Shown here: positions 33,201 through 45,200 of the stretch, piece by piece
Numbering within the stretch: the first letter of the stretch is position 1
Layout of the letters: every line of letters begins with the position of its first letter
Source: Ryuthela nishihirai
Lineage: Eukaryota; Arthropoda; Arachnida; Araneae; Heptathelidae
Length of the DNA: 64,000 nucleotides
Reading direction: 5' to 3'
Assembly: GCA_038380435.1 (NCBI GenBank)
Contig: JAWZYU010000013.1
Span: 66,544,446 to 66,608,445, forward strand
The notes under the pieces: generated by a model
What the model was told of the DNA's origin: nothing
Seen by the model: the letters and a program-made list of their open reading frames with translations, nothing else
Database searches by the model: none
Position numbers and translations under genes: made by a program

Positions 33201-36200
33201 ACAGAAATATTATAAGCTCTCAAATTCAAACCATGTAATACTAAGATCAGAAATGCTGTGGATATAGGTAAGCAATAATATTTTCTGCTGACATGCCACA
33301 TGATATACTCTGCGAAGTAAATGAAAAATCTAAATTTATATAAAGCAAAAAGCAACTAAAGAATTATTAACGAAGTCTATACGTCTGTGAACACAATTCT
33401 CTTTCAGTACGCTATTTTATTGTCTTCAGTTTAGCTCAAACTGAAGCAGTTGTCAGCGAAGATGACTTTGGTGATAGTGGCACATATCCTAGTTTAAGAA
33501 TAACAGAGGTTTTCTCAGTCGGTACAAGGCTAGGCCCATAATCTGCAATTCCCAGATTGAGTCTAAATTGTGTCTGCATTGTTGAGTTTCTCAGTGGGCC
33601 TCATGGTACTGTGCACTAACCTGAAGGGTGCAGTCGCTCAAAAAAGTATCCGAACACTATGGTTGATTACAGAATTCAGAAAAAATATCTGGCAGCGATT
33701 TGTTCAGAATTCTGTAATCTGAATTCTGTAATCAACCAGAATGTTCGGATACTTTTTTGAGCGACTGTATCTTTTAGACCTGAGTTTGCAATTAAAACCA
33801 AATAGATGGCAATGATTGATTCAATTGTATGCTGCTTAGAGCTACCAATAGAGGAAATCTTGCTCAGCGGCCGATAACTCAAGGGACACAGCACCTGACT
33901 TGTTATCAGGAGATCGCGGGTTTCGGATTACTCTCGTCTAATGACAATTTTTTCTCTATATTCATTTCAGTGAATCCTTTTACCTTCTTGGTGAGACAGA
34001 ATATACCGATGGGCTTGAAAAAGCTGCCGTGCACCGGATACGACGTTTGCTGCAGGAGAGCCATACCTGTGCAGGTTAAAGAACATAGTGTAAGACAATG
34101 ACAGAGGTTACTATCTGTTTTCTAACAGATGTCCAATAGTCAACTTTTTCCAACCTTCTGTGAGCCTTTCTGCTCCTTGTGATAATTGCCATTTAGTTCA
34201 TTATGTGCAAAAACATTTTGCTCATAGATAAAATAATCCAACCTGGTATGTGAAGACCGAAGAAGATAATGAATCTAAGAACAGCTTCGTTCACTGCCCG
34301 ATATATTGCGAAACGTCTGCGCATTAAGTATTATCAACAGCGTATCTTACCTATAGAGAATCATGCGAGGTAGCGAAGTTTGCATGCATAGTTTGAGAAC
34401 ATCCTTTCTTGCATAGCTGTGCGCTCTTCATCATGTCTTGCTGCTCTGCCTTATCGTCAGTTATCAGCTGTCGTCAATTACACTTCTGAAGAATGATATG
34501 TAGAAAAATACTGCTCATAAACGGGCCCGTATCTAGAAAGAAAAAAAGGGGAGGGGGCTGCAAGCGAGGTAATCTAATTGAAAAAAGGTAAGAGACAGAA
34601 TTCCCTTTGCAACATAGCCTTTTTCCCTCGTTTTAAAGGTTTTAAAAATATTTTTTTCAAAAAATGCGCGAGATATGCACAATTTAATATTTTTTGGCCT
34701 TCATTATCTTTAGTGGCATTCTTATGGGAAGGGGGAGGCCTCCTTTCCCTTACTCTAGATGCGGTCCTGATCACAAAGGTATTAGATATTTTGAATCGAT
34801 CTAAGGCAGTTGCAACCGTTTGGTTAAAATGCAATCAGGCAATTTCCCGAATTTTGCATAGTTTGAGGGCTTTTTTTTCCTTCGGTACCAATGTTTGTGG
34901 TTCAAAAATATAACTGCATATACAAAAACAAATAAATTCCCATTCTTCATTTAATCTTAAAGTAATAAGTCATTTATTCTTTGTGCACTTTATAGCTTTT
35001 AAATAACTAAGAAGGAAATGCGAAATATGCGGTGGGAACCTGTCGCATCTTACTGCGTTCATGAATGATGCCCGATAATAATAGGATCCTGCAATTATTA
35101 GTATACCTTCTAAGGAACTATACCGTACCACGGACCACATTTTGGGAAAAGATACGATAAAGTAATACTTGATTTGACAGTGATTTCTTAATGTTTTATG
35201 CTGTTTGAATTGTATTGAAAGGAAATTTCCAATCAGAAGAAAATATTATTTATTGCACTTGGAATGTTACACATTCAATGATCACAATAATTTGAATTTA
35301 CAACATATCATTGATTAAATTTGTGTCATTTTCACCAACAGCAAACTTGTTCCTATAGAATACAATGCAATGCAAAGGCGCACCGTAGAGAAAGATATTT
35401 TCATAGTTTCTTGGAAAAATTCAAGAATGCAAATTGTAATTTCATAAGTGAAGGGCAAGGTTATGATTCATTTTTGAATTTCCACTTCTCTAGATGAAGA
35501 GATTTTAAAAGTGTTATCACCTCATTGAAATCAAGTATGATAAGAGTAGTATACTCTAATGACAGGCATTTGTTAAGTTGTTTAATCTCTGAGCGGAAAT
35601 ATTTTGACATACAATGGGCTAAATGGCTATGTCATGAGGACCCAAAGGCTCATAGAGAGTTGGAGGAAGGAATTCACTAAAACATGTAATGGCCACCCGT
35701 CAAGGCCACCCAGCAATTTCTTTAACGTGCGCAGGATATGGAACTGCTGCCCAGAAGTAAGGTTTAATGTTTTATCCGACGGACAGCGGCAGTTTCAAGA
35801 CCATTGGTATCCACTTTCTTACAAAGGACGGGTAGGGGTTACCGTAGAGAAAATGATAGACAAAAAGATAGATTAGCACTTTTTAAGAATAAGAAATGAA
35901 TAAATTTAAACTCAGTACCACTTTACAAAACCTCCATTTTCATTGCTGAAATATGTTTTTCCCCAAAGGGTTTTATTGAATGCAATTGTTTTTTTTAAAT
36001 AAATCGTATTGTACTTTTCAAATATTTTTAATATATGTACTTTGCTTCGCTCTCATGTAACTTAATATTTTTACTAACGCTTTCAAAATGCTATTTTGCA
36101 GTGTTCTTGTACAATGTTCCTTTCTGTGCTTTCCGTGACTCTGATGGCCGCTACTTGGTGGAGCGTTACATTATCGCATCCACTCCCAGCCTTCGAGCTC

Positions 36201-39200
36201 TGCATCTTCTCCATGACAGGCTCTCTCAACTTCGGAAATTTCAAGGCCAAAGCAAGCTCAAGGTAAATGAAGGAACTGATAACTTCAATTTCGTAGAAAG
36301 TAAAAAGAAAATTGATATTTCTTTGATAAAGTTATTTGCCCAAACATTGATTCTGAGTTTAGCTGTTTCAGTAATAACTTCAATCTTACTATGAGATGTC
36401 GATGGATTAAATTAATATCCTCGAAGAAAACAACTTTCAGTCTTTAAATTCAATTAAATGAAAGAAAAGTGCTTTTAAGCCACGTGGATTATAACATTTC
36501 TAAGTCGTTTGCATCTGAAAGAGTTAGTTCAGATCCTATGGCATACATATGTGTCTGTGATGTAGACATTTATTTCTTAAAATCTCTTCTGCCTTCACAC
36601 ATTAGAACCAATTGACAATTGGTCTTTACAGCCGAATAATCGTATAACACATTAGTACTGTTTCGTTCTTTCTTTCAGTTCTTTGTTGAGTGTACTTAAG
36701 TACTTAGGTACTTTGCACTGAGTCCTTAATTGTTAAATGGCTGCGTAGAAAAAGAGGCAAAAATGTTGAAGTGGAGTTTCATGCTCCGATCATATATGTA
36801 TAATGAAATCAGTAATGATGTCAATCACTGTAAGAACCCTATAGCTCTTATTTTCTTGGGTCAGTTCGAATCATGATATCAGTAATCTTGATGTCATAGT
36901 AGGTCAAATGATTCTGCCAAAGTCGAAGGATTATTCCAAAAGAGGACTGGTAAACCACATATATGGTTTATTATTTTGGACATATTTTTAAAATATACTA
37001 TATTTGACTTCCTATACTATTCCGAATAAATGAAATATGAAAATATTAAAAATTTCATTGAACATTTTATTATATTATCACTCTGTGGGAAGAGAAAAAA
37101 CCATCTCAGGGAAATTATTAACCCACTACACGACACCTGTTTTTATTTCCGTATCAAGTTTCCGTACCCAGTGGTGAGCAACCTTTGCCTCTCAAGGACC
37201 GCAGTAAGAAAAATTGGGAATAAATGGAAAACTTACTATGTAACTAGTTAAACACACGTCAAAGTTTGCCTCGAAATATATGTGACTCTTCTCTCCGATA
37301 AGTTAATTCACAGCTTTTCACTGTTAATGTACAACTCATAACGTACTACTACTTTCACAGTATAGGTGACGGCAACACTCCCAGAAATTTCGGACGCTTT
37401 TCGAGGGATCACTTCTCACCAACTGCAGCTAGGAACCCGATCTTCTACCCCAACAGGGATAGAACTAAGTGGTACCACCCCACCAAATTTGGGACCAATC
37501 GCTCAAATACCCACGGACCACAGGAAACCGACAATTGTGCCACGTCACACCTGTCCGAGGGCTCATTTGTTTGTTCATTCACGCAGAATTATGGTTAATC
37601 TATATCAGGGGGTTCTCAACGTGGGATACGCGGTAAAACGTTTTGGGGTACGCCGTGAGAACTTAAAAGTCGCTATATCTAGTAACAAAGTCAGTGTTTT
37701 ATTTTATTCCAATTGTTATACTATAACTATAGTTTTGTCTATTTATACAAGAGATACGCCAGTTATATTCACATTTTCATGGGGTTCGTGAAGCTTAAAA
37801 GGTTGAGAACCACTTATATATATAATAAAAGATGTCTGTGTGTCTGTGTGTGTGTGTGTCTTTGGCATACATAACTCATCAGAAAATCAACGTTTCTCAT
37901 TTCTCTTTCGAAATACACAAATCTTCGTGCCATTAGCCAGAAAATTCCATTCTTGCAACCTGAATCACAAAAGTTCTGCTTGTTTTTACAAGTTTAGGTC
38001 ATGTACTAGATCAATGTGATCACTTTGCTGAGGATTTTTTGACTCTGCCCCGGAGTGTTATTTGAATGAGAAGTAAATGGATTTTCCAAGCTGTATTCCT
38101 TTTACACACTGGGAATAACGAGATTTTCCGGTTAGGTGGTGTAACAGAGATATTCTGATGTCGGATTGATTTCATTGCAGATGGGATGTCCGAATATTAT
38201 AATTTATTTTTACTTTTTTCTAATTCCTCTCAATTTTTATAAGACAGAATGATATAGATGGCAACTGATGACTAAGGCAAGCCGCAGACCAGATGGACGT
38301 AGACAAGTAACGCCAAAATAGGTAGCCCATAGGCGATGGGGTGTGTGGGAAAAACGGGGTTTCTCATGCTTTCAAAACCTTGTTGACAAGTGTTATTATT
38401 ACGACGATTGTGCAATCTTTGGAGTAAGCTGAAATTTGTGATCTCTAAGAATTCGTTTTTAGCTCCTCATTTATACTAAACATTTTTTTCCCCAAAATTT
38501 CCTGTTGTTGATTATTTTCCACATTTATTATTTACCTCTGATCAAAAACTGAATTAATCTCTTTCTGAAAGTCCCATAAGTTAGCTTAAAATGGCAGGCA
38601 TATTTAAATTAGCAAACCTATCCATACCCTTACATATATACCTTATATCCTTACCTATACCTCTAAGAAATTTCGGTAAATCAGGGACTTATTAACACTT
38701 TCTGGTCACGCCATGACTTAGAAGCTTTCTGATGATAAACTGATTAAATTTGACTAAAATATGCATTTAATTTGTTACTTTATAAATTTTATATTATTCA
38801 CTTCAAACATTCTTGTATTAATATTCTGGAAATTCATTAATATTTTGCGAAAATTTTAAGCCCGTCTAGAGCAGGAGGTATGTGCCAAATTGGGCTATTC
38901 CCTCTTAATTCCTGCCCTGAGATATTTGACGGCTTCGTTTTTATACATTCAAGTAATAGGAAAAATTTTAACTTACAACATTTTTTTTTTAATTACAAAT
39001 GTAGATAGCATTTTCTGTATCGGACATTAACTAAAATCTATACATATGTGGGTGGGAAATGTCCGACATTTATTTATTTTTATGAAATGAAAAGTTGCAA
39101 TATATAGGTTTTTCATACGTATAAAATACTATTGTTATAAATTTAATGGATGGGAACTGAGTGTGAGTTCAAAAGTGTGTGTACCAAACAAATTTTTATA

Positions 39201-42200
39201 AATGAACTAATTTTTCGAAAAGTATGAATAAAAACACAAATATAAAGTAATTTCAACTAACGCAAATCTTTATCTTCATCAGTATGAAAATAAACCATCA
39301 GAAGGATATTTTACCTTATCACTGTTATTATAAATAGTCGTTTCTTTAAAATTCTTACAGTCCTCACTCAAAGCATAAAATAATAATAATTTCAGTAAGT
39401 GGCACAATCATATTTGAGAATAAACCTGTAAACTACCAAGAATAATCTTACCAATTCTTTAAACAAACCAAAAATAACCAAGCATCACATGATTTTTTCC
39501 CCAGAATTTCAGCCATCGAGTATTGCGTTTTGGAGTACTCGATGGCTGAAATCTTAGAATCTGCAGCTAAGTATACTGGGCTTTCAGAACCAATTCTCTT
39601 CAGACGATTGATCACCATGCATCAGACGATGGATTCTTCCTATAAAGAAGTTGATATAAATTCTACTTGCTCGACTAATATTTCACGTCCTTGGCCTAAA
39701 CGCCAAGTATCTTGAGGAACTTTCCTAACAATAATTTTATGCTAATTCACTTAGCGCAAAAGAAATACACACATTCAAGCACTATTAACTATTTCATTAA
39801 TCCTAAAACATTGTTAGATTTCGAGTTCTACTATTCTAATCCACTGGTGACCTGATTCACACATGAACATCAAAATGATACAGCACATTAAGGGTTTCAT
39901 TGTTGTTCGTTCATCTGTCGTAACGCTATGTGCAATATTTAATCGTGATAATTTAAATTTCTCTTTTTTCCTTTTCTTTTTGTCTGTTTTTTGTTTGTGA
40001 GATTAGGTGCTGGATTCACGTTTATCTGCAAAACGTTTAATCCACCCACGGATATTCCAAATTGCATTGTAGTTAGGTTGGGATGTTTTAAGCAACACTT
40101 TTAAGCATACGATGGGATGAATGATTAGATGACACAGATCCCAAAACTTCAGAGAAGGTTGAGAGAAGGAGACCTTTTGGAGAGCTGTGTTAGTAGGCAT
40201 AAGGAAGAAAGGCTATCCAGTGTGTTTTTTAACGCGAACAGAGTATGGCTCTATTTTACACAAGGGATCACGGCGTAACGTAGCATTCGATGGATGGCGG
40301 TCATTCCAAGACCTTGGTGTCCCGTTTTCTCACTTAAGTCAGGATGAGGGCAAATGGAGATAAATCACAACACTAGACCAGCTGGGGCTCAACCTTGGAA
40401 CTGCAGATTACGAGCCTGGCACTTATTACTAATTACGTATTACTATTACTGAGCACTTATTACTTTATTACTGAGCCATCTCAGCCCCTGCATTATAGTC
40501 AGAACTGAAACAAATTAAGAAAAGTATTAAAATATTCGATTTTTCTCTTAGGTGTTGGCTGTTGGCAACCCAAGGATGACGTATCCGGACATTCCAGAGC
40601 TCCCCTATTCAGGTGTGGAAGCTGAAAACGTAAGAGATGTTTTTAATGCAGAGCAATGCCAATTGGCGGTGAAAGACAAGGCAACAAAGGAATTGGTGTT
40701 GAATGAAATAAAAAATGTGGACATTCTCCATCTGGCCACTCATGCGTATCCAGAAGATCCAGAGGTAAGTAGAATTCTTATCGTTAAGTAAAGAAAATTT
40801 TATATTAGGAAATTATAACTCTTTTTAGTAGAAGAGAAAAATCACTAACTTTAATCTTTTTTTTAATGTGTGATTTCATTATTTCTACTAATAAGAGGGA
40901 TAAAAAATCTTAGAATCTGCTCTTAGCTTTTACAGGGCTTTTCATACAAAGGTATGGCCTAATAAAACTTAAGTGAGATTTACAAGACCTCTGCCTAGGT
41001 TAGAGCTAGTGTTGTAAACCCCCCTTTAGTATTAGGGCGGTTCAACACTTTGACTGCGATTCTTCTACTTTCTGCCAAGTCTAAGGCAGTTCCTTGACCC
41101 ACTATTCAAATCAACTGACATTTAACAAATGAAAAACTGAGATAATCTGTAATTAACAATTGGAACACAACATTTATTACAAAGTTACTTTTCTTGACAT
41201 TTTACTCATACAACTCTTCCCACTTTCGGGATAATTCCAAATAAGCAACCCTTTTCAATCAAGGGTAACCTTTGTAGTGGTGGAGACTAAAATGTTTACC
41301 AGAGTCCATAAAAAAAGCGCGAGCATCTAGCTCTAAATGTCTTTACAGTCTATGATCTCCGTTCGGAACAACGTGGCGGCGACCAATAGAACTGCATTGA
41401 TGTGGAAAATAACTCAGATTTAATTGTGAAAATGACCCCTACCTTCTTCATGCAGTCGTTGCTGAAGCATCGTCTCTAGGCCGCTTGGTCGGTGGTTGAG
41501 GCACTGTAGAGAGTCTTTTGCACTATCTGCAGAAGTTGACCATCGCCTTTGAGAGCTCAGACAAGAAGAAAGAAGAAGGCACAATCGCAAAAGAAAGGTT
41601 CACTTCTGTAAAAGTTGCTCATCACCGCTACCTCTGTCGGAGGTCAGCGCGTTAGCCAACGCGGCTGTCTTTCATTGGTCAGGGCGGCCGAGGCAGGGAG
41701 GATGCACCTTCCCCGTGGCCTTTGATGCTGACTGCGACTATGAAGTCGCGAGATTTCTATGCCGAAAGCGAAAACTCGTCCTCTGCTGAACCGGCGTCAG
41801 GGAATTTCGCAGAACTGGATGGCAGAACAAAAGTCTTTGTTCCCAGCGCGAAAACCGAATATTCAGGAACCTTTCAGCCCACAGTCGTGTCCACAGGATA
41901 AGATCTCTGTGGGCACGACACTAGTACACAAAATATGACTACTGACCATTATGCAAATCAAAACCATTTTTCCATAGAATTTCTGAAAAGATATTCAAAG
42001 CGTGTCATTCTGAAATTCGAAGCTTTGCTATATTTTGTGGGGAAACCATTACTTTAAATATTCTAACCTTTTGTCTGCAATACCTAAGTATTCATATATC
42101 ATTCGCATAGAGCAGTGTCTCGCAAACTTTTTTACTCTGCGGCACACTGAATCTAATGTTTTTTCCGCGGCACACTGAATCTAAATTTTTTTCCGCGGCA

Positions 42201-45200
42201 CACCTAAAAAAGAATTTTTGATGGTTATGTAAACAGAGAAAAATTGAAGTTTCGTTAAATGCATTTCATTTAAAATAAATATAATAATACATATAATTAA
42301 TCATACTCGGTGTTTGTTTTAAATATTTGTCCATTCTATGGCTTGAAATAATCAAAATTTGGAAAAAGCTTGATAAATACTTACAAGATCCCAGTTGATA
42401 AAATCTGAAAGATTTTTATTAAAGCTCGTCGATAGCACGTCGATAACACAAGTCAAAAAATATGAAATCTTTGGAATATCTAGTGTCAATTCGAAAATCT
42501 CTCGCGGCACACAGTTTGCGAGACACTGGCATAGAGGGATGCTTTTATATAAGGAATTTCACTATGCCGAGAATAGAGAAAAATAAGATAGTGATGAATT
42601 CAAACCTTTATAATCCTCTCCCTTTGATAATTATCGTCTTTGGTGCATTCTTACACTGTTTTGTCAATATTTTTCGATACAAACGACGCATATTTTTATA
42701 TTATCAGAAGAGTTCTACCTAACTAAATTCGAATAACATTACTCCATCTGACTCAATGATGTTGATTAGGTCCTACAATGAGGTCGTGGGGATGATCTTT
42801 ACGAATATCACTGCGAGCCAGCTCTACATAAAGTTAAGTCTTGGATTATAACTAAGGGAAAACTAATACATGATTTCTTTAATTAAAATTAAATAACACA
42901 ATATATTTTAGATAAAGGTGACTTTTTAAATTCAATCCGGTTGTTATGGGATATCGAAGTTTTGTAACTGGACAATTTTAATTCTAGGTGTGAGCTCGGT
43001 GTCAGTAAAAGAACTCATTCCCTTTTGTGTGTTTGTAGGAAGAAATAGCTGCTCATAAGTGGGATTACATCATGAGAGGATGCCTGCTGCTCGCATCATC
43101 TGGCCAAGATTGTGACGGTGTCTTGAAGGCTCAAGAAATTGAGAATGTCACGTGTAGATGCCAACTGGTACTGCTCAGTTGCTGTGAAACTGGACTGGGC
43201 AAGCTGACTGGTAAGTGGAAAAGAGTGCCTTTCCTTATATTTCCTAAAATATTTCAGAACAACAGATTTTGATTTTGTGATTTGCTTAATATCTGATAAA
43301 ATTGCAATGTAATAAGACATTGAGTTAAAATGATTTGGATCATTCACTGTATTGCAATCCAATGTAAATTATTCTGTCAGATTTACGTCGGCATAAGATA
43401 CCATCTATCGCACCAGCACTGAAAGGTTCTTTTAGGAAAAGAGCAAAGATGTAAGCTCTTTAAATTGTTATTTTATTGTATTGTGCTTGATAATCTAATT
43501 CAGACACAGAGCACAAAAAATTGCTTGAGAGAGATGGCTTATTTAAGGGAAAGTGAAAATAAAGCAACTGTATATTGCATTCCCTAAGCATTATTTTATT
43601 ATAATTGATATTACACACTGCTCAAAGTGAAATCGCAACACCAAGAGGAATCGAAGTAGATATATGTAAATCGCAGGAGACAATCGGCCATCGGAGATAT
43701 GCAAGCGATCAAAGTTCCACAGGGAATGAACACATAACACCCAGCTGAGCCATGATTAAATACGGGCACCAACGAGCTTTATACAAAATTTTTGTGTGGT
43801 ATTGGATTTGTATGGCACGACCTACAGTGAGGTTGGGGTATATGCTGCGAAAATGTGTGCAACATACCATGGAGATGCTGGCGGGACCCTCATGAACAAT
43901 TGACGCTTCCTGAGAGACAGCAAATCGCCAATATGCGAGAGCTCGAAATGAGCCTTCGAGCGATCACCACACACATGAGGCGCAAAGGGAGCACAGTGCA
44001 ACTGTGCATATCACGAAATGTCATGGAACACCAAATGACACAAAAGGGAGTTATGAGACCAGCACACTGCACCACAGAACGTGGAGGTCACATGCTCCAT
44101 AGAAGAGCCCTTTGCAACCCTTTCACCACAGCGACTGTGTTGCAGAGTGATTTGTGGACAGCTAAGTACACCTAATGTTAATGGTTTGCGTGATCTACAC
44201 ACAAACCATTAGACAACGTTTGCATGACATAGGAATGAGGATGAGATCTGCCGTTGCAGCGACATCACCAGTTATACTGTCTCTACTGGTGCTGAGTGTT
44301 GCAACATTGTACTATGGAATGGAAGATAGTGTTATTCACAGATGATTGGTGATTCTGTTTCAACGTGCCAAACAGCTTTTTGTCTGCATGGCATCGGTGT
44401 TGTCAATGATATGAGGAAGCCTATTCTATTAGCCATTCTATGGCTCCCTATTGTGTACAATGGTATGGAGGGCATCACATATGCCCTCCATATCATGGAA
44501 CCTCTGTTCCATGTTTCTGGTGGACACCTCTGTTCCATGTTTCTGGTGCGCTAATGACGAGACGTTACATCGATGACATTGGTATAATCCTGTAGCACAA
44601 CTCTTCCTTACCACCATGCCTGGACTGATTCTGTGGCAGGACAATGCCATCTCACATCTCCATATCATACTGCATTTGCAGTGGTCGACAGTCTCCATGG
44701 TGTGGACATTCTTCCATGTCCGCCATACTCCCAGAGTTGTCACCCATTGAGCATGTATGGGACTTTATGTGATACTGTCTTCACCACCTCCATTTGGCGG
44801 CGAACCTTGTACAGTTGCATGCCCAATTGGATGTTGTTTGGAACACCATCCTTCATTACACCGTTAACCATCTGATTGATGAAATGCCGAGATGTCTACA
44901 GGATTGTATAACCGCCGAAAGTGAGCCTACTACGTATTGATGAATCTGTAATAAACACTGACCTTGCGTTATCATGTTCCGCGTTTTGATGATTTGCACT
45001 TCTACCATCACGGCGTCCATCTTGTGAGTTTCGGGCGTATGTCACTTCCTTCGCTGTTCTCAATTTCCATTTTGAGCAGTGTACATTGATTGTGCAAAGT
45101 TCCAAATGTTACATATGAGTATAAATTTGTAACTGCACTACCTCAGAAATCAAAATTTGAAAAAAGTCTCCCAAATGAACAGAACTCAAGAATAGTTAAT

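Noticed and set aside
34574..34913. Mirror ORFs of 111 and 86 codons in the intron between exons 3 and 4
   Set aside because: They are low-complexity, present on both strands in the same place, and incompatible with the CHAT exon phases.
41010..41920. Two separated LTRs (31841 and 41010) as ends of one full LTR element
   Set aside because: Each has its own perfect but different 4-bp target duplication, and CHAT exons lie between them, so they are independent solo LTRs.
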